NCBI GenBank assembly: GCA_017744935.1
Contig: JAGIAI010000032.1
Coordinates: 1 to 64,000, forward strand
Reading direction: 5' to 3'
DNA: 64,000 nucleotides
Origin: Variovorax sp.
Lineage (GTDB): Bacteria; Pseudomonadota; Gammaproteobacteria; Burkholderiales; Burkholderiaceae_C
Each line of letters opens with the position of its first letter. Position 1 is the stretch's first letter. Below, one piece after another: positions 8,645-17,807 of this stretch. Position numbers and translations under genes: made by a program. Below the pieces are notes generated by a model. The model saw nothing but the letters and a program-made list of their open reading frames with translations. It ran no database searches and was not told the origin of the DNA.

Positions 8645-9670
8645 ATGAGCCAGGACACGCTATCGGACGTGCTGCGCGGCGTGCGTCTTCGCGGCGCGGT
8701 TTTCTTCAGCGTCAGCGGCAGCAGCGACTGGGCCGCCGAGGCGCCACCGGCCCGCGATCTCGCGCCGATGCTGATGCGCGGCGTCGATCACGTCATCGAA
8801 TACCACGCGGTCGCCAAGGGCAGTTGCTGGGCCGGCATCCCGGGCGGCCCCTCTGCCCATCTGCTGGCCGGCGACGTGGTCATGTTTCCGCACGGCGATG
8901 CCCATGTGGTGTCGAGCTCGCCAGGCATGCGCGGCGACGCTGGTCTGGGCTGGTTCCCGGGCATGGACAGCATCGGGCAGCTTCCGCTGGGCGTGGCCTA
9001 CAACGGTTCCAGCATCACGCATTCGGCATCGCCCGAATGGGTGCCGCACGTCGAGACCGATGCGGACGTGACCATCGTCTGTGGCTTCCTGGGATGCGAT
9101 CTGCAGCCCTTCAATCCGCTGATCGATGCGCTCCCACGCCTGTTGCACCTGCGTGCGAACGGAGAGGGCGCATGGATCGCGCAGTTCACGCAGCAGGCGG
9201 TGGCCGAGTCGCACGCGCGGCGTCCCGGCGGCGAAGCGATGCTGGCGCGTATGAGCGAGATGATGTTCGTCGATGCGGTGCGCCGTTATGCCGACAGCCT
9301 GCCCTCGCAAAGTGCCGGCTGGCTTGCCGGCCTTCGCGACCGCTTCGTCGGGCGCGCACTGGCGCTGATGCACGAGCAGCCCGCGCAGGACTGGACGATC
9401 GACGAACTCGGGCGACAGGTGGGGCTGTCACGCTCGGCGCTGCACGACCGCTTCGCGCATCTGGTGGGCATCCCGCCGATCCAGTACCTCGCGCAATGGC
9501 GGATGCAGGCCGCCGCGCGGCTGTTGCTCGAAACACGGGCGACGGTGGCGGCCATCGCACTCGACGTGGGGTACGAGTCCGAAGCTGCCTTTGCGCGCGC
9601 TTTCAAACGCTTGGTGGGCAAGCCGCCGGGGGAGTGGCGCCGCGACCATGACGCGGCGGACGCAGCCTGA
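8645..9670 (+). CDS. AraC-family transcriptional regulator with cupin domain
   Basis: A 341-residue regulator. The N-terminal half looks like an AraC-type cupin ligand domain (HVIEYHAVAKGSCWAG, then LLAGDVVMFPHGDAHVV). The C-terminal ~100 residues hold two helix-turn-helix motifs (WTIDELGRQVGLSRSALHDRF and TVAAIALDVGYESEAAFARAFKR). It probably senses a small molecule and controls the divergent oxidase-TPR-hydrolase unit. The ATG at 8645 is chosen over in-frame upstream starts because those would place the operator-like repeats inside the gene. Confidence 0.9.
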   Translation: MSQDTLSDVLRGVRLRGAVFFSVSGSSDWAAEAPPARDLAPMLMRGVDHVIEYHAVAKGSCWAGIPGGPSAHLLAGDVVMFPHGDAHVVSSSPGMRGDAGLGWFPGMDSIGQLPLGVAYNGSSITHSASPEWVPHVETDADVTIVCGFLGCDLQPFNPLIDALPRLLHLRANGEGAWIAQFTQQAVAESHARRPGGEAMLARMSEMMFVDAVRRYADSLPSQSAGWLAGLRDRFVGRALALMHEQPAQDWTIDELGRQVGLSRSALHDRFAHLVGIPPIQYLAQWRMQAAARLLLETRATVAAIALDVGYESEAAFARAFKRLVGKPPGEWRRDHDAADAA

Positions 9671-9675
9671 ATGGA

Positions 9676-10956
9676 TCAGGCGCGGGGAATCATCCAGGCC
9701 GTCGAAGTGGCTCGCCCCGGTACGTGGAGCGACGCGGTGGCCGCCGGCGTCTCGGCCAGCAGCTTGCCCTTGCGATACACCTTGAGCCGCGTCGCGCGCA
9801 AGCGGATCGCTTCGACCGGATCGCGGGCCTGCAGCAACACGAAGCTCGCATCGCAGCCCGCCTCCAGCCCGTAGCCGTCGAGGTGGAACACCTTCGCCGC
9901 GTTGGTCGTGATCGCATCGAAGCACTGGCGGATGCCGCGCTGGCTGGTCATCTGCGCCACGTGCAAGCCCATGTGCGCGACTTCGAGCATGTCGCCCGAG
10001 CCCATTCCGTACCACGGGTCCATCACGCAATCGTGGCCGAAAGCGACGTTGATGCCGGCGGCCATCAGTTCGGGCACGCGCGTCATGCCGCGGCGCTTGG
10101 GATAGGTGTCGTGCCGTCCCTGCAGCGTGATGTTGATCAGCGGATTGGCGATCACGCTGAGGCCGCTTTCCGCGATCAGCGGTAGCAGCTTGCTGACGTA
10201 GTAGTTGTCCATCGAATGCATCGAGGTGCAGTGCGAGCCGGTCGCGCGCCCCTGCAGCCCGAGGCGTTGTGCTTCGTAGGCCAGCGTTTCGATGTGGCGC
10301 GAGTGCGGGTCGTCCGACTCGTCGCAATGCATGTCCACCAGCTTGCCGCGCTCGGCCGCGATCTCGCAAAGCAGCTTCACGCTCGCGGCGCCGTCGGCCA
10401 TGGTGCGCTCGAAATGCGGAATGCCGCCGACCACGTCCACGCCCTTGTCCAGTGCGCGCTTCAGGTTCTCGACGCCTCCCTGGGTGCGCAGAACGCCGTC
10501 CTGCGGAAAGGCAACGAGCTGAAGGTCGAGGTAGGGCGCAACACGGCGCTTGACGTCGAGCAGCGCATCGACCGCAAGGAGGCTCGGGTCGCTGGTGTCC
10601 ACATGGCTGCGGATGGCCAGCAGACCCTTCGCGACAGCCCAGTCGCAGTAGGCCAGCGCGCGTTCGATCAACGCATCCGCTGTGAGCAGCGGCTTGAGTT
10701 CGCCCCACAGCGCGATGCCTTCCAGCAGCGTGCCGCTTTCGTTGACGCGCGGCAGGCCATAGCTGAGCGTCGCGTCCATATGAAAGTGCGGGTCGATGAA
10801 ATGCGGCGTGACCAGCAGGCCTCCGGCATCGACCTTCTCCGCTGCCGGTGCATCGAGGCCAGGTGTCACTTCGGCGATACAGCCATCCTTCACCGCGATC
10901 GACATGCCGGTGCGGCCATCGGGGAGGGTGGCGTTCTGAACAAGAAGATCAAGCAT
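9676..10956 (-). CDS. codA: Cytosine deaminase or related metal-dependent amidohydrolase
   Basis: This 426-residue amidohydrolase-superfamily enzyme is predicted to deaminate cytosine, or a related ring amide, to uracil. Metal ligands are visible in PHFIDPHFHMD (HxH), in VDMHCDESDDP and in FGHDCVMDPWYGMG, all close to the CodA pattern. Its start overlaps the stop of the upstream permease (ATGA). It is the last gene of a long pyrimidine operon with uracil phosphoribosyltransferase, URC genes and a nucleoside ABC importer, supporting conversion of cytosine to uracil. Exact substrate is inferred. Confidence 0.85.
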   Translation of the reverse strand: MLDLLVQNATLPDGRTGMSIAVKDGCIAEVTPGLDAPAAEKVDAGGLLVTPHFIDPHFHMDATLSYGLPRVNESGTLLEGIALWGELKPLLTADALIERALAYCDWAVAKGLLAIRSHVDTSDPSLLAVDALLDVKRRVAPYLDLQLVAFPQDGVLRTQGGVENLKRALDKGVDVVGGIPHFERTMADGAASVKLLCEIAAERGKLVDMHCDESDDPHSRHIETLAYEAQRLGLQGRATGSHCTSMHSMDNYYVSKLLPLIAESGLSVIANPLINITLQGRHDTYPKRRGMTRVPELMAAGINVAFGHDCVMDPWYGMGSGDMLEVAHMGLHVAQMTSQRGIRQCFDAITTNAAKVFHLDGYGLEAGCDASFVLLQARDPVEAIRLRATRLKVYRKGKLLAETPAATASLHVPGRATSTAWMIPRA

Positions 10957-11879
10957 CAGCGCTCTCCTTTTCGATAGGGTTTCATCAGCGCTTGCGGATA
11001 GCTCGCCTTGCGCGCGACAAGCACCAGCGCAAGGATCGAAAGCAGGTAGGGAAGCATCAAGTAGATCTGGTAGGGCAGCAAGGCATCGCCCGATTGCTGC
11101 AGGCGCAACTGGAGCGCATCGAAGAAGGCGAACAGCAAGGCGCCGAGCAGCGCCTTGCCCGGCCGCCACGAAGCGAACACCACCAGCGCGACGCAGATCC
11201 AGCCGCGCCCGTTGATCATGTTGAAGAAGAAGGCGTTGAACGCCGAAAGCGTGAGGAAGGAGCCGGCAATGCCCATCAATGCCGACCCGGCCACGATCGC
11301 ACCCGTGCGCGTCGCGGCGACCGACACGCCCTGGCCTTCGGCGGCCTGAGGGTTCTCTCCGACCATGCGTACCGCAAGCCCGAGGGGCGTGCGATAGAGG
11401 ATGTATGCAATTACCGGTACCAGCAGAAGCGCGAAGAGGGTCAGCGGTGTCTGCGCATCCAGCACCGGAATGTGCAGCCATTCCATCGGCGCAAACGGCG
11501 TGACGGTCGGTGGCGTGTTGACCTTCGGGAAGCTCACCCGGTAGCCGTAGTAGCTCAGTGCCGTCGCGAGCAGCGTGATACCGAGGCCCGACACATGCTG
11601 CGAGAGCGCGAGTCCGACCGTGAGGAACGCGTGCAGCAACCCGAACGCCGCACCCGTCAGCGCGGCCACGCCCACGCCGACCCACAACGGTGAGCCCGCA
11701 TAGACCGCGAGCCATCCGGCGAAGGCGCCGGCGACCATGATCCCTTCGATGCCGAGGTTCAGCACACCAGCGCGTTCGCACAGCAGAACCCCCAGCGTGC
11801 CGAAGATCAGCGGCGTGGCAATGCGCAGCACCGCGATCCAGAAGGCGGCGTTCGAGAGGATGTCCGCGATGTCGCTCAT
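10956..11879 (-). CDS. ABC transporter permease, nucleoside (BMP) type
   Basis: A 307-residue integral membrane permease of the branched-chain/ribose-type family, with about eight to nine hydrophobic segments starting ILSNAAFWIAVLRIATPLIFGTLG. It pairs with the permease encoded just upstream to form the membrane channel of a nucleoside or base importer. The spacing to that permease is four bases, and its stop overlaps the codA start, so translation is coupled. Confidence 0.87.
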   Translation of the reverse strand: MSDIADILSNAAFWIAVLRIATPLIFGTLGVLLCERAGVLNLGIEGIMVAGAFAGWLAVYAGSPLWVGVGVAALTGAAFGLLHAFLTVGLALSQHVSGLGITLLATALSYYGYRVSFPKVNTPPTVTPFAPMEWLHIPVLDAQTPLTLFALLLVPVIAYILYRTPLGLAVRMVGENPQAAEGQGVSVAATRTGAIVAGSALMGIAGSFLTLSAFNAFFFNMINGRGWICVALVVFASWRPGKALLGALLFAFFDALQLRLQQSGDALLPYQIYLMLPYLLSILALVLVARKASYPQALMKPYRKGER

Positions 11880-11883
11880 CGGG

Positions 11884-12945
11884 CTACTTCCAGCGCACGC
11901 GGTATTGGGTGAGCAGCGTCGCGACCAGCACCGCGATCAGCGATGCGGCGACGATCACGTCCGCGATGTAGGTCGGCACGCCGATCGCGCGGCTCATCGT
12001 GTCCGCGCCGACCAGCACGCCTGCGACGAAGATCGCTGCAGCAAGCACGCCCAGCGGGTTCAGCGCCGCAAGCATGGCGATCACGATGCCGCTGTAGCCA
12101 TAGCCGGGCGACATGTCGAGTGTCACGTAGCTGGTTCGCCCGGCCACTTCGATCGCGCCTGCCAGCCCGGCGAGTGCGCCGGACATCAGCGCGACCAGCA
12201 CCACCGTCCGCGTGACCGGCACCCCTGCGAACGCAGCGGCGCGCGCATTCGCACCCACGGCGCGGATGTCGAACCCGATCACCGTGTATTTGAAGAGCGC
12301 CCAGACGATCACTGCCAGCGACGCCGCCCACAGCAGCCCGGTGTGCACCCGCGTCTGCGCGATGAGCTTTCCGAGCTCCAGGTCCGATTGCAGCGAAACG
12401 CTTTGAGGCCAGCCCATCGCGGTCGGGTCCTTCATCGGCCCGTCGAGCATCGCGGAGACGCCAAGCAGCACGATGAAGTTGATCAGCAGAGTGGTTACGA
12501 CCTCGTCGACGCCCAGCTTGTTCTTCATCAACGCCGGCCCGAGCAGGAGGAGCGCGCCCGCGATCGCCGCGGCCAGCATCATGAGCGGAAACAGCAGCCA
12601 CACAGGCAACTCGAATCCGGTGCCGCCGTGCATGCCGCCCACTGCCACGGCAGCCAGCGCACCCGCGTAGAGCTGGCCTTCGGCGCCGATGTTGAAGAGC
12701 CGCGCCTTGAAAGCGACCGTTGCGGCGAGCCCGGTGAGGATCAGCGGGATCGCCCGGGTGAGCGTCTCGCTCCAGGCAAACACCGAGCCGAAGCCACCTT
12801 TGAGTAGCAGCGCGTAGGTACGGCCCACCGGCGCACCGGCCCAGAGCACGAGCAGCGTGCTTACAAGCAGCGTGAATGCGATCGCGCCAATCGGTGCGAC
12901 CAGCAATGCGGTGCGCGAGACCTCGTGGCGGCGTTCGAGCCTCAT
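11884..12945 (-). CDS. ABC transporter permease, nucleoside (BMP) type
   Basis: The second permease subunit (353 residues from the ATG at 12945), with multiple membrane segments beginning TALLVAPIGAIAFTLLVSTLLV. A longer reading from 12990 exists, but the ATG at 12945 overlaps the ATPase stop as ATGA, which favours coupled translation from there. The family is that of the BmpC/NupP-like nucleoside transporters. Context in the URC/upp/codA operon points to uridine, cytidine or base uptake. Confidence 0.87.
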   Translation of the reverse strand: MRLERRHEVSRTALLVAPIGAIAFTLLVSTLLVLWAGAPVGRTYALLLKGGFGSVFAWSETLTRAIPLILTGLAATVAFKARLFNIGAEGQLYAGALAAVAVGGMHGGTGFELPVWLLFPLMMLAAAIAGALLLLGPALMKNKLGVDEVVTTLLINFIVLLGVSAMLDGPMKDPTAMGWPQSVSLQSDLELGKLIAQTRVHTGLLWAASLAVIVWALFKYTVIGFDIRAVGANARAAAFAGVPVTRTVVLVALMSGALAGLAGAIEVAGRTSYVTLDMSPGYGYSGIVIAMLAALNPLGVLAAAIFVAGVLVGADTMSRAIGVPTYIADVIVAASLIAVLVATLLTQYRVRWK

Positions 12946-14474
12946 GCCTTCGATCCCGCCATCGCGAGGCCGATCGCTTCGCGCGTCCACGCCGACGCGG
13001 CGCGCGGCTCGCCAAGATGACCGCCGTGCATCACCGCGACGCGGTCGCCGAGCGTCAGCACCTCGTCGAGATCGTCAGAGATCAGCAGCACCGCCGCGCC
13101 CGCATCGCGCGCCGCGACCAACTGCTGCTGTACATAGGCGACTGCGCCGATATCGAGGCCCCAGGTCGGCTGGTGCGCGACGATCAGCCGCGCGAGCCGG
13201 CTCTGCGCCGCCACCGATGCCGGTGCCAGCAGCGCTCGCCCGAGGATCAGCTTCTGCATGTTGCCGCCCGAGAGCGAGCGCGCGGGCGTTTCGAGTCCAC
13301 CGCCGCGCACGTCGTAGGCCTTTTCGACCGCCCGTGCATGCGCCTTCGCGGCACCGCGCCGCACCCAGAACCGCCAGCGCGAGAACGCGCGGCTGCGCAG
13401 CCGTTCGGAGATCGCGTTTTCCCACACCGGCAGATCGCCGATGACGCCGACTCCATGGCGGTCTTCCGGGATGCGCGCGACACCGCGCAACACCAGTCGC
13501 GCGGGCGAGGGCGGCAGATCGCGCCCCATGAGCTTGACCGTGCCCGCGGTCGGCAGACGCGTGCCGCAGAGCAGTTCGGCCAGCGCAACCTGGCCGTTAC
13601 CGGAAACGCCCGCAATCGCGGTGATTTCACCGCCGCGCAAGGTGAGCGTCACGTCCTGCAGGCGATCGTGCCCGTCGCCGTCGGTACGTACGTGGTCCAG
13701 CACGCACACCGCGTCGCCGACGCGCTGGGCGGGGCTTCGCGACGTGCCTTCGATGGCGTGGCCGACCATCCAGAGTGCGAGCTGGGCCTGCGTGGTGTCC
13801 CGGGTGTGCGCCTCGGCCACCAGCTTGCCACCGCGCAGCACCGCGATGCGATGCGACACGCGCATCACCTCCGCAAGCTTGTGGCTGATGAAGATGATCG
13901 ACAGCCCTTGCGCGACCATCTGCGACAGGGTGCCGAACAACGCCTCGCTCTCCTGCGGCGTGAGCACCGCAGTGGGCTCGTCGAGGATCAGGATGCGCGC
14001 ATCGCGGTAGAGCGCCTTGAGGATTTCCACGCGCTGCCGCTCGCCGACCGAGAGGCTGCCCACCATCGCATCCGGCTGCACCGGCAGGCCGAAACGCTGC
14101 GCCACGTCCATGAGCTTGGCGCGTGCTGCAGAACGACGCGAGAACGGCTGCAAGAGCGATTCGGTGCCCATCAGCACGTTGTCGAGCACGCTGAGGTTGT
14201 CGGCCAGCGTGAAGTGCTGGTGCACCATGCCGATGCCCGCAGCCAGTGCCGCCTTGGGATTGCCCGGTGCGAGCGGACGACCGAAGGCTTCGATGTGCCC
14301 CGCATCGGCGACGTAGTGCCCGAACAGGATCGACATCAGCGTGGACTTGCCCGCGCCGTTCTCCCCGAGCAATGCGAGCACCTCGCCGGCCCGCAGGTCC
14401 AGCGAGATATCGTCATTGGCCACCAACGCCCCGAAGCGCTTGGTGATGCCGCTCAGGGAAAGGACGGTGTTCAT
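12942..14474 (-). CDS. ABC transporter ATP-binding protein, nucleoside importer (duplicated ATPase)
   Basis: A 510-residue protein with two fused ABC ATPase domains, as in ribose and nucleoside importers. Domain 1 has Walker A GENGAGKST, signature LSVGERQR and Walker B ILILDEPTAVLT. Domain 2 has a degenerate Walker A (GVSGNGQV), signature LSGGNMQK, and a Walker B position altered to RLIVAHQPTWGLD, so ATP hydrolysis probably relies on one site. The ATG at 14474 gives a standard N-terminus; a longer in-frame reading runs back through an intergenic repeat and is rejected. Confidence 0.92.
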   Translation of the reverse strand: MNTVLSLSGITKRFGALVANDDISLDLRAGEVLALLGENGAGKSTLMSILFGHYVADAGHIEAFGRPLAPGNPKAALAAGIGMVHQHFTLADNLSVLDNVLMGTESLLQPFSRRSAARAKLMDVAQRFGLPVQPDAMVGSLSVGERQRVEILKALYRDARILILDEPTAVLTPQESEALFGTLSQMVAQGLSIIFISHKLAEVMRVSHRIAVLRGGKLVAEAHTRDTTQAQLALWMVGHAIEGTSRSPAQRVGDAVCVLDHVRTDGDGHDRLQDVTLTLRGGEITAIAGVSGNGQVALAELLCGTRLPTAGTVKLMGRDLPPSPARLVLRGVARIPEDRHGVGVIGDLPVWENAISERLRSRAFSRWRFWVRRGAAKAHARAVEKAYDVRGGGLETPARSLSGGNMQKLILGRALLAPASVAAQSRLARLIVAHQPTWGLDIGAVAYVQQQLVAARDAGAAVLLISDDLDEVLTLGDRVAVMHGGHLGEPRAASAWTREAIGLAMAGSKA

Positions 14475-14477
14475 CCG

Positions 14478-14577
14478 GGAAACACCGCGGAACCGGCTTC
14501 GCCAGGCCGCTGGTGTTGCCCCCTGCAAGGGGGGTGGCGAAGCGACACGAAGTGCGCGCAGCCTGGGGGTGGGCTCA
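14478..14577 (-). repeat. Post-stop intergenic repeat, copy A
   Basis: About 100 bp of GC-rich sequence fills the gap between the BMP lipoprotein-like gene and the ATPase gene. Read in the direction of the upstream gene it starts right at that gene's stop codon with a CCCCCAGGCTGCG-type motif, then a CACTTCGTGTCGCTTCGCCA-type block, a C-run/G-run hairpin, and a GGCC...GAAGCCGGTTCCGCGGTGT tail. Three further copies occur at 15620, 24696 and 50531. Confidence 0.8.
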
Positions 14578-15576
14578 CTTGGCCGTCGATTTGGGTTGGC
14601 TGTCGTCCACCTTGACCGTGAACTTGCCCGAGAGAATCTCGGCTTCTCGGGCCTTGACCTTGGCCACGATGTCGGCCGGCACCTTCTTCTCGAAGGTGCC
14701 CAGCGGCGCAAGCTCCGAGCCCTTGTACTTCATCATCGAGTACTGGCCGTAGTCCTCGGCCGTGAACTTGCCTTCCTTGACCAGCTTGATTGCGCGATCG
14801 GCGGAGGGCTCGAAGTTCCACAGCGCCGATGCGGCCACGGTGTCGGGATATTTGTCCTGCGTGTTGATCACGTTGCCGATCGCGAGCTTGCCGCGTTCCT
14901 TGGCCGCATCGCTGACGCCGAAGCGCTCGGCATACATCACGTCCGCGCCCTTGTCGATCATCGCGAAGGCGGCTTCCTTGGCCTTTGGCGGATCGAACCA
15001 GCTATTGATGAAGCTCACGCTGAATTCGACCTTCGGATTCACTTCCTTCGCGCCGGCCATGAAGGCATTCATCAGCCGGTTGACCTCGGGGATCGGAAAG
15101 CCGCCCACCATGCCGATCTTGTTCGTCTTGGTCATGCCGCCGGCGACCATGCCCGAGAGATAGGCCGGCTCCTGGATGTAGTTGTCGAAGACCGAGAAGT
15201 TCGGCGCTTGCGGCTTGAGTGACGAGCCCATCACGAACGCGGTCTTCGGGAAATCCTTCGCGACCTTGCGCGCGGCCGCCTCGACGCCGAAGACTTCGCC
15301 GAAGATGAGCTGGTTGCCCGCCTGCGCGTACTCGCGCATCACGCGTTCGTAGTCGGCATTGGCGACGTTCTCCGTTGCGGTGTACTCGATCTCGCCGCGC
15401 GCCTCCGCCGCCTTCAGCGCCTTGTGGATGCGCCCGACCCATTGCTGTTCGAAGGGCACGGTGTACACCGCCGCGACCTTGAGCTTGGCCTGCGCAAGCG
15501 CAAGACCCGGCGCGCCGGCGGCGAGCGCAGCGGCTAGGGCGACTGAACGGACGATCATCTGGCGGCGTTGAATCAC
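14575..15576 (-). CDS. BMP-family ABC transporter substrate-binding protein
   Basis: A 333-residue periplasmic binding protein of the BMP/PnrA (basic membrane protein) family, which binds nucleosides. A signal peptide (SVALAAALAAGAPGLALAQ) precedes KLKVAAVYTVPFEQQWVGRIH. The GTG at 15576 is favoured: a GAGGAG ribosome site sits eight bases upstream, whereas the next ATG has none. It supplies the external receptor for the ABC importer encoded downstream and lies within the URC/upp/codA locus, so uridine or cytidine is the likely ligand. Confidence 0.88.
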   Translation of the reverse strand: MIQRRQMIVRSVALAAALAAGAPGLALAQAKLKVAAVYTVPFEQQWVGRIHKALKAAEARGEIEYTATENVANADYERVMREYAQAGNQLIFGEVFGVEAAARKVAKDFPKTAFVMGSSLKPQAPNFSVFDNYIQEPAYLSGMVAGGMTKTNKIGMVGGFPIPEVNRLMNAFMAGAKEVNPKVEFSVSFINSWFDPPKAKEAAFAMIDKGADVMYAERFGVSDAAKERGKLAIGNVINTQDKYPDTVAASALWNFEPSADRAIKLVKEGKFTAEDYGQYSMMKYKGSELAPLGTFEKKVPADIVAKVKAREAEILSGKFTVKVDDSQPKSTAK

Positions 15577-15619
15577 AGTGCTTCTCCTCGAGTAAAGAAC
15601 TTTTTCTATTTCACAGCCC

Positions 15620-15719
15620 AGTCGCGGGACACCGCGGAACCGGCTTTGCCGGGCCGCCGGTGTCGCCCCCGGAAGGGGGTGGCGAAGCGACACGAAGTGC
15701 GCGCAGCCTGGGGGCGAGT
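15620..15719 (-). repeat. Post-stop intergenic repeat, copy B
   Basis: A second copy of the same repeat lies between upp and the BMP-protein gene, oriented with upp and starting at the upp stop codon. It keeps the CGACACGAAGTGCGCGCAGC block, the GCCCCCGGAAGGGGGTGG hairpin and the ACACCGCGGAACCGGC block (plus-strand reading), and is highly similar to copy A over about 95 bases. Confidence 0.8.
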
Positions 15720-16349
15720 TCATTTGGTGCCGAAGATGCGGTCGCCCGCATCACCAAGGCCCGGCAGGATGTAGCCGTGACTGTTCAGTTCACGGTCGAT
15801 CGCGGCGGTGTAGATCGGCACGTCGGGATGCGCTTCCTGCATGGTCTTGACGCCTTCGGGGCAGGTCAGCAGGCAGACGAACTTGATCGACTTCGGGTTC
15901 AGCTCCTTCAGGCGCTCGACTGCCGCGACAGCCGAGTTGCCGGTGGCCAGCATCGGGTCGACCACGATCGCATCGCGCTCTTCCATTTCGCCGGGCATCT
16001 TGAAGTAGTACTCCACAGCAGTCAGCGTCTTGGGGTCGCGGTACAGGCCGATGTGCCCCACGCGTGCGCCCGGGATCACGCTCAGCATGCCGTCGAGGAT
16101 GCCGGTGCCCGCGCGCAGGATCGACACCAGTACCACCTTCTTGCCGTCGATGACCTTGGCGTGCATGGGCTCCAGCGGGGTCTCGATCTCGATGTCCTGC
16201 ATCGCCATGTCGCGCGTGACCTCGTAGGCCATCAACATGCTGATTTCATTGAGGAGCCGTCGGAAGCTGTTGGTGCTGGCCTCCTTGCGGCGCATGAGCG
16301 TGAGCTTGTGCTGGACGAGGGGATGGTCGAGGAGGTGGACGTTGCTCAT
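15720..16349 (-). CDS. upp: Uracil phosphoribosyltransferase
   Basis: A 209-residue cytoplasmic enzyme that converts uracil and PRPP to UMP. The PRPP-binding loop ([16 protein letters not shown]), the flexible loop region ([15 protein letters not shown]) and the uracil-binding C-terminus ([18 protein letters not shown]) are all intact, and the length is standard. It follows the two URC genes on the same strand after a 57-base gap, so it may supply UMP for salvage or act in the URC breakdown route. Confidence 0.96.
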   Translation of the reverse strand: MSNVHLLDHPLVQHKLTLMRRKEASTNSFRRLLNEISMLMAYEVTRDMAMQDIEIETPLEPMHAKVIDGKKVVLVSILRAGTGILDGMLSVIPGARVGHIGLYRDPKTLTAVEYYFKMPGEMEERDAIVVDPMLATGNSAVAAVERLKELNPKSIKFVCLLTCPEGVKTMQEAHPDVPIYTAAIDRELNSHGYILPGLGDAGDRIFGTK

Positions 16350-16406
16350 GATGATTCGAGAGGCGCCCGAAGGCGCTCTTGTCGTTGTGAAAAAAGGTCT
16401 TGAAGT

Positions 16407-17807
16407 CTAGAAGACGGTACCGTCGCTGGCGATCCTCACGGGTGGTGCTCCCTCTCGCAAGCGCTGTGCCATCACGCGGCCGGCGGCCCAGGTGCCGCCT
16501 TCGAGCATGCGTGCGAGCGGCAGCTCGTCCTCCTTGCGGCCGAGCACCTTGCGCACCACGGGCACGAGTTCGTCGAGGAGGGCGATCGTCAGTGCGCGCC
16601 ATTCGACGATGAACTCGTCGCCCACCTTCCACTCGCGCGCGAGAAAGGCGGGGTCCTTCGGCACGATCAGGCCGCTGTCGATCAGCAGGCCGCCGTTGCG
16701 GTATTCGGGCAGCGCCGTCAGCGCATCGACCTGTCGCACCTTCACGCCAGCCCATTCGAAGGGCTCGAGCAGGGAGTAGGTGAGCCACTGCGAGAGCTTG
16801 TGGAAGGGCATCCAGCCGTTGGTCAGACCCGGTCCCTGCACGGCGCTGTGGCGCCAGCAGTCGCCCAGCGCGAAGGCGGGGTCGCCGGTGCCGACGGCGT
16901 CGCTGCCATTGGCCGCAATGCTGTCGACCGCGTTGGACGCCGGCCAGATGGCCGAGAGCGAATCGAGCAGCAGCGAGAGGATGTCATGCGCCCGGATCTC
17001 GGCGGTCGGCGGTGCGACCGGACCGTAAGGCGAGACCAGCGCATCGAAGACGCCACCGGGCCGGCCATCGTCGCCGAAGTACTCCGGCTGCTCGCTCATC
17101 GCCTCGCCGAGGCGCCGCAGCAGCGTCGCACGTCCCGCGAGGCCGACCAGCGGATTGAAGGAGCTGACCTGGAACGCATCGCCGAGCCGGTCGGTGACGA
17201 GCGCGCGCAAGCCGGCCGCGTCGGCCTGGAACGGATGCTCAGGGTTGGAAGAGAACAGACCGCTGGTGAAGGCATGGAAGCTCGCGACGCCCAGGCCTTC
17301 GGAGCGCGTGTAGCGCTGGCCCGTGGCCGGTTCGACGTAGTGCCAGTCGGCGCCGGCGCCGGCGTCGAGCAGGACGCTGACCACCACCAGGTCGATGTGC
17401 ACGCGGGCGCGCTGCGTGGCGTCGATCCGACCCAGCAGGTCGTCCAGCATCTTCACGCGGTTGATGCCGCCCGCCTCGAAGTGCCGCCAGCGGCTGTGAT
17501 AGGGGATCGGGTTCCACGGATAGCGGTCGCGCGTGACTTCACCGATGGTGCGGGCGGTGTCTTCGAGCGCGTCGGCGTTGCCGATGGTGAACCACTGCGA
17601 TTCGCCGGCACGCGCACGGGCGAGCAGCATCGCCGCGCGGCTGCGGATCGCGGTGGTGGTGCGCAGGTAGGCAGCCGCACCGGCAGGCTGGTCGGTGTCG
17701 AGATCGAACTCGACAGTGGGGTCGACGTGGCCCTCGGCATCCGCGCTCTGCACGGCTGCGTTCCGCGTCGGCCGGTCGGGATTGAGCCCGTAGTTGTCCT
17801 TGCTCAT
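16407..17807 (-). CDS. URC4/urg3 family protein (DUF1688), uracil catabolism
   Basis: This 466-residue protein matches the DUF1688 family, whose fungal members URC4 (Lachancea kluyveri) and urg3 (fission yeast) are linked to uracil breakdown or uracil-regulated expression. The biochemical reaction is not established. Recognisable stretches are ARAGESQWFTIGNADALEDTA and YPWNPIPYHSRWRHFEAGG. Its start overlaps the stop of the GTP-cyclohydrolase-like gene by four bases, so the two are made together, the pairing seen in bacterial URC loci. Confidence 0.88.
   Translation of the reverse strand: MSKDNYGLNPDRPTRNAAVQSADAEGHVDPTVEFDLDTDQPAGAAAYLRTTTAIRSRAAMLLARARAGESQWFTIGNADALEDTARTIGEVTRDRYPWNPIPYHSRWRHFEAGGINRVKMLDDLLGRIDATQRARVHIDLVVVSVLLDAGAGADWHYVEPATGQRYTRSEGLGVASFHAFTSGLFSSNPEHPFQADAAGLRALVTDRLGDAFQVSSFNPLVGLAGRATLLRRLGEAMSEQPEYFGDDGRPGGVFDALVSPYGPVAPPTAEIRAHDILSLLLDSLSAIWPASNAVDSIAANGSDAVGTGDPAFALGDCWRHSAVQGPGLTNGWMPFHKLSQWLTYSLLEPFEWAGVKVRQVDALTALPEYRNGGLLIDSGLIVPKDPAFLAREWKVGDEFIVEWRALTIALLDELVPVVRKVLGRKEDELPLARMLEGGTWAAGRVMAQRLREGAPPVRIASDGTVF

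Noticed and set aside
9676..11781. 701-residue reading frame covering codA and part of the permease gene
   Set aside because: Only the part from 10956 down is homologous to deaminases; the N-terminal portion is the wrong frame of the permease gene.
16354..16385. Hairpin between the DUF1688 gene and upp
   Set aside because: The T-run precedes rather than follows the stem in the direction of transcription, so it is not a terminator; no attenuator evidence.
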